43,538 bases of DNA from Lachnospiraceae bacterium. Its GTDB lineage: Bacteria > Bacillota > Clostridia > Lachnospirales > Lachnospiraceae. The notes below the pieces were generated by a model, which saw only the letters and a program-made list of their open reading frames with translations, ran no database searches and had not been told where the DNA came from. The position numbers and the translations under genes are program-made. Of this stretch, positions 16,527 through 25,717 are shown one piece after another. The first letter of the stretch is position 1, and every line of letters begins with the position of its first letter. The DNA lies in contig JAEEIH010000076.1 in assembly GCA_016281275.1 (NCBI GenBank), forward strand, positions 1 through 43,538, written 5' to 3'.

Positions 16527-19355
16527 TCAACCCATCGGAACGTCGTCGGCAACAACATCACCGCCTTCATCCTCATTTACCTGTTCCGCGTTCTTTTTCT
16601 TTGATTTCTTTTCGTCTTCTTCCTGCCCGGTTTCCTCATCGACCGCTTCCGCACCGTCAGCCTCATCCGAAGGAACAAGATCTCCGTTTTCGTCGAGCAT
16701 CATGCCGTGGGGCAGATGCTTATCGCAAAGCTCGTCCGGATGATAAACATACGGCGTATCGCTTGTGGTGATAGGGAACGGATATTCCTTCTTAAGTATC
16801 TCTTCCCATTCGGGCGGATATTCATAATTCTCATCCTTGATAAGAAGGACCACGCTCTTTCTCTTCTTCTCGGGACAATCATCACGCGCGATCTTTTTTG
16901 ATTTGGTACAGATTTCAACCCTGACGTGACACGTGCATTTTTCTGTCGGAACCGTGCCCTTTGCAAAGAATTCACTTGCAATCGTCGACCCGCCTTCCGC
17001 TTCATCGCAAAGTCCGGCAACCGCAAGCTTTCCGCATTTCGTACAGATATTGGCCTTAACGATCGAATCGGGCATTTCGAATTCCTTGTCCGGAAGTTCG
17101 AGAGTCGAATGAATTTCCTCCATAATATTGCGCCACAGATCCTGCTGATAGGATTTGTTTTTCTGCTCGAAGTTGTGGTCGAATCCTGTCCATACGGCAG
17201 CTGTATAATAAGGCGAGAAACCGACAAACCAAAGGTCGTTGTTTTTTGACGCGGTACCCGTCTTGCCCGCAAGATGCATCTTGTAATTCTTAAACGCGAG
17301 CCTTGAACCGGTACCGTTCGTGATCGTATCCTCCATGGCATCGGTAAGAAGCCATGCGGTCGAAGTTTTCATAACCTGTGACGATTTGGGTTTCTTACTG
17401 ATAAGCACATAACCGTCATGGTCACGTATTTCCGTGTACATGATGGGTGTGTTATAAACTCCCTTGTTTGCAATGGACGCATATGCCGCGTTAAGTTCCA
17501 CGTTGTAAACACCGTCCGTAAGACCGCCGAGAGCGATGGCAAGGTTGATATCCGAATAGTACGTGCCGTCTTCCATCTTCTTCGATCTCACAAGCGTTGA
17601 GAAGCCGAGCTTCTCAAGGTATTCAAATCCAAGCGGAGCTCCGATCTGCTGAAGAGTGCGCACCGCAACAATATTAAGCGAGCTCGAGATACCTTTCCTG
17701 ATGGTCTGGAGACCTCTGAAGCCGGTATTATACCAGTTGTAAACTTCCTTCGTTGTCTGCGGATAGAAGAACGGTGAGTCATCCTGCACCGATGCGAGCG
17801 TAAGGCCGGCAGCATCGATAGCCGGAAGGAAGGACGCAAGGACCTTGAATGTGGAACCCACCTGGCGGGGACTCTGTGAAGCACGGTTTAGTGTTCTGAG
17901 TCCCGTCTTGGGACCTCTTCCGCCGTAAATGGCCTTAACTTCACCGGTTGCCTGCTCGATTACCGTGAACGAGGATTGGGGTTGCTTTACTATGTCCTTG
18001 TCTTCAATATATGTCTCGCCATCCTTAACCACATGGTTACGGAATTCCTCGATCTTGGCATTCATATCGTCGATGTCAAGAAAAAGCTCATTGATTCCCG
18101 TCCTGCCGTGTTCGTGGTAATAATATCCCTGCGTGTCATTGTAATCTTTAAAATATTGCAACAGATCATTTCTGTGGTAATGTGTGATCGTGCCGTCCTC
18201 ATGGTAAACCGAAAGGTTATAGGGATAAAGCTCGTAGCACGAACCCGTGGAACTTGTAAACCCAAATTCGGGGAAATTCGCATCGTCTGTATAATATTTA
18301 TCCACGATGGACTGAATATGTCTGTCCTGGGTGGTATAAATGCTTATACCTCCGAAATACAGCATATGTTGCGCTTGCTCCATGGTGATGCCGAGCTCTT
18401 TTGAAAGATCTTTTGTAACCTGGTTTATAAGCTCATCGGTAAAGTATGAAAATGATGTAACAGTCGTCGACTTTTTACGGCTCGCAATGTCCATGATCCT
18501 GCCATAGACATCGTCGGCTACCGCCTCATCGTATTCGTCCTGTGTACAATATCCCTGATCCCTCATGTTTTTAAGACAGTTCAGACGTCTCTCCGCATTC
18601 TCTTCGGGATAATTGACAGGATTACGTAATGTGGGTGAATATGCTATAGGCGCAATGACCGCCGCTTCGGAAAGCGTCAGTTCACCGACACTTTTTTCAA
18701 AATACGTGTTTGCCGCAGCCTCAATTCCGTACGCGCCGTTTCCGAGATTGACAAAATTAAGATAATTTTCAAGTATCTCACCCTTGCTCATCTCATCCTC
18801 AAGCTTGATCGCAAGGAACATTTCCTGGATCTTTCGGATGATCTTATCGAGCCCGTTTTCCTCGTTACCGCCGGAAAATACCATGTTTTTCAAAAGTTGC
18901 TGCGTAATGGTACTTCCGCCGTAATTGAGTCCGCCTTCCTTAAAAACAGAAAAACCCGCACGCATGATACCTCTGATATCAATACCGCTGTGTTCGTAGA
19001 AACGCTCGTCCTCGAGCGCGACAAAGGTATGCTGTACCATCTCCGGAATCTCATCTATCGTCACGGGCACTCTGTTAGCCTGCGCGCCTGCAAAAGACTG
19101 TGCTACCGTACCGTCCGAATAATATGAAGTTGAACTGTAGCCCATCGGCGTGAGTTCTGCTATCTTAACAACCGGAGCCGTGTCGATAAGAGCGTTCACT
19201 GCTCCGAAGCCCGCCGTGATAATGCAAATCGCTGCGCCGACGATTCCTACCAGAAGAAGACGAAAGACTATGATCCAGAATTTGCTGATGAGTTTTCTCC
19301 ACGGAGACTTCAGCTTCCGGGCATAGCATTTCATACCATATCTGCTGTAATCCAT
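16527..19355 (-). CDS. Class A penicillin-binding protein (PBP1A-like)
   Basis: Glycosyltransferase motifs (EDERFYEHSGIDIRGIMRA, GGSTITQQLLKN); transpeptidase motifs (SPRQVGSTFKVLA, SSLN, AGKTGTASKNNDLWFVGFSP). Start set at MDYSRYGMKC. Confidence 0.95.
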   Translation of the reverse strand: MDYSRYGMKCYARKLKSPWRKLISKFWIIVFRLLLVGIVGAAICIITAGFGAVNALIDTAPVVKIAELTPMGYSSTSYYSDGTVAQSFAGAQANRVPVTIDEIPEMVQHTFVALEDERFYEHSGIDIRGIMRAGFSVFKEGGLNYGGSTITQQLLKNMVFSGGNEENGLDKIIRKIQEMFLAIKLEDEMSKGEILENYLNFVNLGNGAYGIEAAANTYFEKSVGELTLSEAAVIAPIAYSPTLRNPVNYPEENAERRLNCLKNMRDQGYCTQDEYDEAVADDVYGRIMDIASRKKSTTVTSFSYFTDELINQVTKDLSKELGITMEQAQHMLYFGGISIYTTQDRHIQSIVDKYYTDDANFPEFGFTSSTGSCYELYPYNLSVYHEDGTITHYHRNDLLQYFKDYNDTQGYYYHEHGRTGINELFLDIDDMNAKIEEFRNHVVKDGETYIEDKDIVKQPQSSFTVIEQATGEVKAIYGGRGPKTGLRTLNRASQSPRQVGSTFKVLASFLPAIDAAGLTLASVQDDSPFFYPQTTKEVYNWYNTGFRGLQTIRKGISSSLNIVAVRTLQQIGAPLGFEYLEKLGFSTLVRSKKMEDGTYYSDINLAIALGGLTDGVYNVELNAAYASIANKGVYNTPIMYTEIRDHDGYVLISKKPKSSQVMKTSTAWLLTDAMEDTITNGTGSRLAFKNYKMHLAGKTGTASKNNDLWFVGFSPYYTAAVWTGFDHNFEQKNKSYQQDLWRNIMEEIHSTLELPDKEFEMPDSIVKANICTKCGKLAVAGLCDEAEGGSTIASEFFAKGTVPTEKCTCHVRVEICTKSKKIARDDCPEKKRKSVVLLIKDENYEYPPEWEEILKKEYPFPITTSDTPYVYHPDELCDKHLPHGMMLDENGDLVPSDEADGAEAVDEETGQEEDEKKSKKKNAEQVNEDEGGDVVADDVPMG

Positions 19356-19364
19356 TTCTCTCCT

Positions 19365-19472
19365 CTTTGGAAGCATATTTTCGCTTCCGTTTCCTTGCCC
19401 AAAGCATGACCAAGTACAAGATTTCTTTGGAAGCGTGTTTTTCGCTTCCGTTTCCTTGCCCAAAACATGACC
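19365..19472 (-). repeat. Two tandem copies of a hairpin leader motif upstream of the PBP gene (60-bp period)
   Basis: CTTTGGAAGCATATTTTCGCTTCCGTTTCCTTGCCCAAAGCATGACC and CTTTGGAAGCGTGTTTTTCGCTTCCGTTTCCTTGCCCAAAACATGACC (plus-strand reading). Confidence 0.85.
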
Positions 19473-19534
19473 CCAAAAAAATCCACTATGCTGGATTATA
19501 ATAATTTGTGCCCTTACATGCAATCAATTTCTTG

Positions 19535-20167
19535 TTACGAAATTGTTACGTATTCAAGGCAGTCAATTGCCACGCTGCCCCTTCCGGCTGTTGCTTCCCT
19601 TATGGCAGCTTCGATCCTTGGCAGCTTTTCTTCACTGCAATGAAATATGATCTTAACCGCATCCGCTTCATAAAGCGTTTCTTTTGATTCGATCCCTTCG
19701 CCCGAAAGAATACGGAGCATTCTGCTCTGACCGGCATAATCGGTAAGAGCGATCGTTCTGCACATAAGCGCTCTCTTTTTAATCACGGAGTTTGCTATTC
19801 CCTGTACAGCTGCCTCTCTGTAAGCCCGGGTGAGCCCACCGGTTCCGAGAAGAACCCCACCGAAATATCTGGTCACGACGCAACATACATTGTTCAGTCC
19901 CGCATCCTTCAGAGCTGACAATATGGGCATTCCTGCCGTGTGCGACGGTTCACCGTCGTCACTCTGTCTTTCAAGCGAATCCTCTGTCCCGATCACATAG
20001 GCATAACAGTTGTGACGCGCATCCCAGTACTTCTTCTTCAGGGCTGTGATTTTCTCCTTGGCGTCATCTTCGCTTTCTGTACAGAAAACCGTAGCGATGA
20101 ATCGTGACTTTTTTTCCGTAACGGTACCGATTCCGGTCCCTTCTACCGTAAAATACTCTTTTACCAC
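19535..20167 (-). CDS. YigZ/IMPACT family protein (GTG start)
   Basis: KKSRFIATVFCTESEDDAKEKITALKKKYWDARHNCYAYVIG...DDGEPSHTAGMPIL...RYFGGVLLGTGGLTRAY. Confidence 0.93.
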   Translation of the reverse strand: MVKEYFTVEGTGIGTVTEKKSRFIATVFCTESEDDAKEKITALKKKYWDARHNCYAYVIGTEDSLERQSDDGEPSHTAGMPILSALKDAGLNNVCCVVTRYFGGVLLGTGGLTRAYREAAVQGIANSVIKKRALMCRTIALTDYAGQSRMLRILSGEGIESKETLYEADAVKIIFHCSEEKLPRIEAAIREATAGRGSVAIDCLEYVTIS

Positions 20168-20227
20168 ACAATCTCCTCTTCGAAAGCGTTTTTCACGCTT
20201 GCATTTCCGGGATCAGATTTTGAAAGA

Positions 20228-20671
20228 TCATCCCGGAGTTTCTCTGGTATCACAAAACACGCTCTCTATCAGCACAAACAGCTCAAGCGCACTCCTGAAA
20301 TTAACACTTTTGTCACCCTCAACCCAAGTCACCGTGCCTTGCCATGAGGCATTCTGCCTGTACAGAATGTTAACAAGAAAGGTCGCAAGTTCTCCGCTGT
20401 AGCGCCCATGATCGAAATGCTTCACATGACCGTCGCTCTTTTTCGAGCTCTTTGCTTCGACTTTCTTTTTTTCGGAAAACGTCCTGTATTCAAAGAAAGG
20501 TCGGGGATTTCCTGCCTCTTCAAGAGCTTTACCCATTTCCGAGAGCAGCCCGTTCAAGCTTTTAAAAGTAAGTGCATTTTCAAAGACGGAGACAAAAAGA
20601 CGTCCCTTGAAAGTATCTGCCGAATGCTCATCAAGGCAAATACCGAATGTACCGAATTCGTTAATTCTCAT
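20228..20671 (-). CDS. Conserved-looking hypothetical protein
   Basis: Good Shine-Dalgarno (GAGGGAAAAATG); ILYRQNASWQGTVTWVEGDKSVNFRSALELFVLIESV. Confidence 0.65.
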   Translation of the reverse strand: MRINEFGTFGICLDEHSADTFKGRLFVSVFENALTFKSLNGLLSEMGKALEEAGNPRPFFEYRTFSEKKKVEAKSSKKSDGHVKHFDHGRYSGELATFLVNILYRQNASWQGTVTWVEGDKSVNFRSALELFVLIESVFCDTRETPG

Positions 20672-20710
20672 TTTTCCCTCTGCTTTAATTCCTGTACATG
20701 ACATGTACAA

Positions 20711-20739
20711 TTGATTATTCTAAAGAAATAATGTATAAT
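20711..20739 (+). promoter_or_regulatory. Candidate promoter of the M14 peptidase gene
   Basis: TTGATT - 17 bp - TATAAT. Confidence 0.7.
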
Positions 20740-20827
20740 CTTCGCGCATCCCGTGTTCAAAAACGGTGACAGAAAAACAATTCCCATGCTTGCGCGAACA
20801 CACATACAATCACAAAACGGAGTATTT

Positions 20828-22381
20828 ATGAAAATCATAAAATCATATATGCGCAGACTTATCGCTCTGTTGCTCATTGTGCTTATCGCCATAAACACTG
20901 CCGAAGGAACCGCAGCGACAGCAAAATCATCCAAATCTGATGACTCGATCGTTTCCGAGAACGCCGAAAAATCTAAAAAAACACAAAAATCGAAAGATTC
21001 CGATGACAGCAACTCTTCCTCAGAATCTGACATTTCGGTCGGCTCCGATGACTCCGAAGAAGTATTCGAAACGGAAACCCTCAAAATGATCAATCATTTT
21101 GATTATTATGCAGACAGCGTTTCAACCCTTTCAGCAAAAGCCATGACCTCAAAAGCCATTTCCAAGGCAATCGCACAATACGGAACATTTATGGGTACTC
21201 CCGGCATGTCCGATTCGCTCTATCGTGAAGCAATGGAGCAAAAATGGGAGGATGCCACCGATCGCACCCATAAGTACGAAACCATCTCCTTCAACCTTAA
21301 GGACCGATATACCTATAACAGCATTGTAGAGATAATGAGAAAACTGTCAAGGAAAGAAGGCATAAATCTTTACAAGATCGGCAAATCAAGTCAAGGTCGC
21401 ACCATGTATGCGCTCGAGATCGACATTCCCTCCGATGAAAAGAAGGATACCGTGATCATCACCGGAACGATCCATGCGCGTGAAACAGCAGGTACGACTT
21501 ATATAATCAAAGAGCTTGTCGATCTTCTGCAGAACAAATCCGACAAAGCAAAGGAAACATTGAAGCGCACTCGATTTATCGCCGTTCCGTGCGTCAACCC
21601 CGATGGGCGTGATGGAGTCTGCTTTAATCAGGAAGCTTATTCCTATTCAAACGGTGATCTTTGGAAGGCTACATACGGCGGAACCGATATTAACCGCAAC
21701 TTTCCGGGTCTTTCGTGGGGACAGCTTGCCAAAGGTTATGAAAAGTCAAAATTTATCAGCACTTCTCCCAAAAAGCTTTATTATCCCGGTCCGTCCGCCG
21801 GTTCGGCTCCCGAGACACGAGCCATGATGAAGCTTCTTTATCATTATATAGTCATCGAAAAAGCAGCCATAATGATCGACTACCATCAGCAAGGCAGGAT
21901 AATGTACGTCGAAAAGCCCTGGACTCCCCGTGCCCAGCAGGAGCGTTGCAGCGATGCAGCCAAATTCTTCCAGGAAATCCTCAACGAAGGGCAAAAAAAA
22001 TCGAGCAAAAACAAATATACGACCGTCAAGGAAGACAAGGAATACGGTCTTAACGGCGTCGGCTCCACGATGACGGATTATGCATGCTCGATTGCCAATG
22101 GCTCAAAATTCAGCCGTGCGTATGGCTTTAATGTGTATTGTTCAAGGGAGGAAGAATACCCTCTTATAATGATTCCCCGTCTCGGCAAGACAAAAAAGAA
22201 GCTTCTGACCGCTCCCAATCCGGACTTTATCACTTTCACATTCGAGATAGGCTGGGGATCCAAAGCGCTCGGTTATTCAGACAAGGCGCGATCGCTTATT
22301 GCCGAAGAGTATAAAACTTACCACTTCGACAAAGTTCTTTATGAATTGTCGGAATATGCATATAACCTGAGAAAGAATTAA
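20828..22381 (+). CDS. Secreted M14-family zinc carboxypeptidase
   Basis: Signal peptide; Ser/Asp/Lys-rich linker; HARETAGT (HxxE), NPDGRDG, DINRNFPG, MIDYHQQG. Confidence 0.88.
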   Translation: MKIIKSYMRRLIALLLIVLIAINTAEGTAATAKSSKSDDSIVSENAEKSKKTQKSKDSDDSNSSSESDISVGSDDSEEVFETETLKMINHFDYYADSVSTLSAKAMTSKAISKAIAQYGTFMGTPGMSDSLYREAMEQKWEDATDRTHKYETISFNLKDRYTYNSIVEIMRKLSRKEGINLYKIGKSSQGRTMYALEIDIPSDEKKDTVIITGTIHARETAGTTYIIKELVDLLQNKSDKAKETLKRTRFIAVPCVNPDGRDGVCFNQEAYSYSNGDLWKATYGGTDINRNFPGLSWGQLAKGYEKSKFISTSPKKLYYPGPSAGSAPETRAMMKLLYHYIVIEKAAIMIDYHQQGRIMYVEKPWTPRAQQERCSDAAKFFQEILNEGQKKSSKNKYTTVKEDKEYGLNGVGSTMTDYACSIANGSKFSRAYGFNVYCSREEEYPLIMIPRLGKTKKKLLTAPNPDFITFTFEIGWGSKALGYSDKARSLIAEEYKTYHFDKVLYELSEYAYNLRKN

Positions 22382-24225
22382 TCACGCGTCTTCTTCTTTT
22401 TCTGTTTTATTTCATACATGCAGTTATCGGCACGTTTAACGAGCTCTTCAAGGCTTGTGCTGTCTTCAGCGCTGTTGTTGATCACAAAACCGACACTCGC
22501 GGAGACAGCAAATTCAAGCCGATTGTCATGAGTGTAGTTTTCGAGATATTTATCGAGTGTCGAGATCCTCGTCCTCACATCCTCGTCGCTGATAAACGCA
22601 CCCATAACAAGGAATTCGTCTCCGCCCATGCGCACTCTGATATCGGTATCCGCGAAAGCGGTGCATATCGCACCCGCTATTCCCTTAAGCGCCACGTCTC
22701 CCATCGCATGCCCGTATTTGTCATTTATCTTTTTAAGGTCATCAAGGTCAATGTAGACAATGTAGACTCTTCCGAAATTCTTCTCGAAGAAATTACCCGC
22801 ATACGCGGCATAACCGAAACGGTTCAAAAGATCGGTGAGTGAATCCCTTACATAAAGCTTCTGGAGCTTAAGGTTTACTCCGTTGATGGCTATCCTCTGG
22901 CTTATATTCTCAAGTGCCAGTGAAATACTGTTCATGAATGTCCTGTAATTACCTGATTTAAAGAATCCTTCATCATATTCCGAGATCGTATAACCAAAGG
23001 ACTGACTTCCGAAATGAAGCGGTGAAAGGATGAAGATTTTCGATTCATTCTTACTGTTCCAGTAAACAGGGAAGATTCCCTCCTCCGAACGTTTGAAATT
23101 ACCGCTGACGTTACTGCTGTAGTAATTCATGCTGTCCGTAAATCCCTTCTGCTCCTTCTCAATCAAACCGTCGAAGAAAGATCTGTTGATGCAGATGGCC
23201 ATCTCCTCAATCCCGAATGCCTCGCAACCCTCGCCAAAATCAAGCATAAAGCCCTCAAAGCTGTTCTTGCTGCAAAGGTTGTTACGTACAAATTCCTGGA
23301 TGTTATTCATCTTCTCATTAAATTCGTTGAGAAGGATCATGTCCTGATAGTCCGCACGATAATCACGTCTCGATCTGCAGCCGCAGCTCTCGTTAAGCTT
23401 TATCCGACCCTGAATGAGCACCGACTTTTCAGAAGCTCCGCTCTTCATCATCTGAAGAAGTCTTTTTGTAGCCTCAAGTCCCGCCTTACGTCTGTTTCTG
23501 TTGATACTGGTAACTGACGGATAGAATGTCTGTCCGATATTGACATTGTCAAATCCGGTGACCGCAAAATCATTCGGAATCTCATGACCGTCTCTCATGG
23601 CCGCTTCGATATAACCGACTGCCATATAATCATTTGCACAGATAACAACATCGGGTGCCTCGAGTCCCATCCTCTTGAAATCCTGATATGCAAGAGCACC
23701 GTCCTCACGGAGGAATCTGTAGTTACGCACACGTTTGGGGTCAAGCTCCACCCCGTGAGCATCGAGACAGTCCTTAACAGCGCGAAGTCTGCTAATGTTT
23801 TCCTGATGATCCTCGGGACCTCCCACATAATTAATTACCTTTGCTTTGTGGTCAATGATCATGTGCTCCGCAAGCTTGTACATGGACGAATAATTGTCGA
23901 TACCGCAGAACGCAGCGCCCTCAATCTCCTGATCGATACTGATAACGGGCTTTCCCGCGTCAATAAACGGCCGTACTATCCCTTCAACCGCGCGAACGGA
24001 GTCATTGCCGTTGAGCGCAAGGATAATACCGTCATAGCTTTTAACGTCAGGCAGCAAAAAGATCTCGCCTTCCTTCATATAGTAAGACGATGTCTGTGCC
24101 GACTCGAATGCATTAACAATATGCACTTCGGTATTAGTGCCTATTACCGCTTCTTCAACACCGTCAATAAGCTCGCTTGTGTACTTATTGTCCCAAGTGG
24201 TAGAGAACATGAGTATCTTCTGCAC
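22378..24225 (-). CDS. LacI-type periplasmic-binding-fold sensor fused to GGDEF diguanylate cyclase (GTG start)
   Basis: LacI effector-domain signatures (VGGPEDHQENISRLRAVKDCL, DVVICANDYMAVGYIEAAMRDGHEIPNDFAVTGFDN) without an HTH; RVRMGGDEFLVMG. Confidence 0.85.
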   Translation of the reverse strand: MQKILMFSTTWDNKYTSELIDGVEEAVIGTNTEVHIVNAFESAQTSSYYMKEGEIFLLPDVKSYDGIILALNGNDSVRAVEGIVRPFIDAGKPVISIDQEIEGAAFCGIDNYSSMYKLAEHMIIDHKAKVINYVGGPEDHQENISRLRAVKDCLDAHGVELDPKRVRNYRFLREDGALAYQDFKRMGLEAPDVVICANDYMAVGYIEAAMRDGHEIPNDFAVTGFDNVNIGQTFYPSVTSINRNRRKAGLEATKRLLQMMKSGASEKSVLIQGRIKLNESCGCRSRRDYRADYQDMILLNEFNEKMNNIQEFVRNNLCSKNSFEGFMLDFGEGCEAFGIEEMAICINRSFFDGLIEKEQKGFTDSMNYYSSNVSGNFKRSEEGIFPVYWNSKNESKIFILSPLHFGSQSFGYTISEYDEGFFKSGNYRTFMNSISLALENISQRIAINGVNLKLQKLYVRDSLTDLLNRFGYAAYAGNFFEKNFGRVYIVYIDLDDLKKINDKYGHAMGDVALKGIAGAICTAFADTDIRVRMGGDEFLVMGAFISDEDVRTRISTLDKYLENYTHDNRLEFAVSASVGFVINNSAEDSTSLEELVKRADNCMYEIKQKKKKTRD

Positions 24226-24313
24226 TGTCCGCTCCTCTCTTTTCTTTGGTTGCGATAAAATCGCAACCGTTTCCTCGCCCATACCTTCACTAAACACACA
24301 TACCGTTGAAACG

Positions 24314-25489
24314 TCACGGCATTACATCCGGCCATTTTGTATGGTCATAATCATGAGAATTACCGTTAGCCTTCGAATAATCCATCAACTGTTCGTCGCC
24401 CCACATAAAGAAGTAGGGCTTGTCTTTTCTCGGGCACGTATCGTAGTGATACCAGCCTTCGCCCATGTCCACAAGATTCCAGTAATGCCTTGAGGTCCTG
24501 ATCATATCATTTTTAAATCCGGCACGCGTAAGAAGCTCTTTCGAGGCACATGCATATACATAGCAATCGCCTCTTTCATATTCAAGACCTTCCCACGCCG
24601 CCGACAAATCATCCTTCTGCTCAAAATAATTAACATAACGGATGTTCTTTTTTGTCCATTTAAAAAGCGTTTCAAGCGCATCAATGTCGCGCGGCGCATC
24701 ACCGAGCACCTTCTCGATTATTTCGTCGGCCCTGGCATCAAGCATTTCCTGTGTTATTTCTTCCCGCTCCCGCACGACCACGGTCACTTCACACGTCGCG
24801 GAGTTCCCTGCCGCATCCGTGGCGGTATAAGTAAGCGGGTATTCACCGACTTCTTTCAGATTAACCTTTGAAGAATCGATCGTAAGAACCGGTTCTTCGC
24901 CGCTGTCATCGGTAAGTACCACTCCGCCCCTATATGAAACGGTGTCACCGATATAAACAAGATGACTGCGATACTCCTTAAAAACGGGTGGTGTCGTATC
25001 GGGAAGCTTTTGCTGTTCGTCCTGTGATCCCTCTGCCGAAGCATCCGGATTTTCCCGCATGTTGTCGAAGTCTTCACCCCTGCCGACGTTCTGCCCGTCC
25101 TCAGTGTCGTCTTCCCGCTGTTCGCTCGCGGTACTTTCCGAATTTGCGGGCTGTGCAACTGTGGCACCTCCCGGTGTGCCGTTGTTCCGTGTACCGGCAT
25201 CACCTTCTTCCGGGCTCACGGGAAGTAGGTTTCGGTTTTCTTCGACGCCTTCGCTCTTTGATGCTTTATCACTTATCGCAATCTGATCAGCCTCTGCCTC
25301 TTCCTTCCCTGAAGAACCGGCATTGTCATTTTCTGTCATACCGCCGTCAGAGCCGCCGGTGTCCGTTTTTTCAATTCCGTCCGTCTGAGCATCGTTCCCG
25401 GACGAACACCCTGCCAGAAAGCAGATACACAACATAAAGCAGACAAACACACGAAAAAAAGTATCCGCCCTTCTTATTTTATTAATCAT
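24314..25489 (-). CDS. Lipoprotein with Ig-like domain and transglutaminase-like domain
   Basis: Lipobox CFLAGC; TPPVFKEYRSHLVYIGDTVSYRGGVVLTDDSG...YTATDAAGNSATCEVTV; ERGDCYVYACASKELLTRAG...SRHYWNLVDMGEGWYHYDTCP. Confidence 0.82.
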   Translation of the reverse strand: MINKIRRADTFFRVFVCFMLCICFLAGCSSGNDAQTDGIEKTDTGGSDGGMTENDNAGSSGKEEAEADQIAISDKASKSEGVEENRNLLPVSPEEGDAGTRNNGTPGGATVAQPANSESTASEQREDDTEDGQNVGRGEDFDNMRENPDASAEGSQDEQQKLPDTTPPVFKEYRSHLVYIGDTVSYRGGVVLTDDSGEEPVLTIDSSKVNLKEVGEYPLTYTATDAAGNSATCEVTVVVREREEITQEMLDARADEIIEKVLGDAPRDIDALETLFKWTKKNIRYVNYFEQKDDLSAAWEGLEYERGDCYVYACASKELLTRAGFKNDMIRTSRHYWNLVDMGEGWYHYDTCPRKDKPYFFMWGDEQLMDYSKANGNSHDYDHTKWPDVMP

Positions 25490-25717
25490 TTCTTTGTGAT
25501 GCAGATTACTGTCTTCCGCACCTTTCTCCTCTTTTGAACCGGCTTTATACCGATTCCGATTCCTCGACCGATACATTATCACGTATCGGACAACTTATAA
25601 TCTATTCTATTATGACAGATTCACTCAAGTAATTCAAGTTAAGTAAAAGTAATAACGGTATATTCATTGTTTTGTTTATAAAATATACGATGCAAACGGA
25701 TAACATCCTTTGCCATG

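Noticed and set aside
19356-19523. N-terminal extension of the PBP ORF (MHVRAQ...LGKETEAKNTLPKKSCTWSCFGQGNGSENMLPKRRE)
   Set aside because: This is the tandem hairpin leader read as protein; a good Shine-Dalgarno and conserved PBP start lie at 19355.
20740-20827. Possible c-di-GMP riboswitch in the M14 peptidase leader, given the abundance of c-di-GMP genes
   Set aside because: Apart from a CGCGC/GCGCG complementarity, I could not find the GEMM core motifs.
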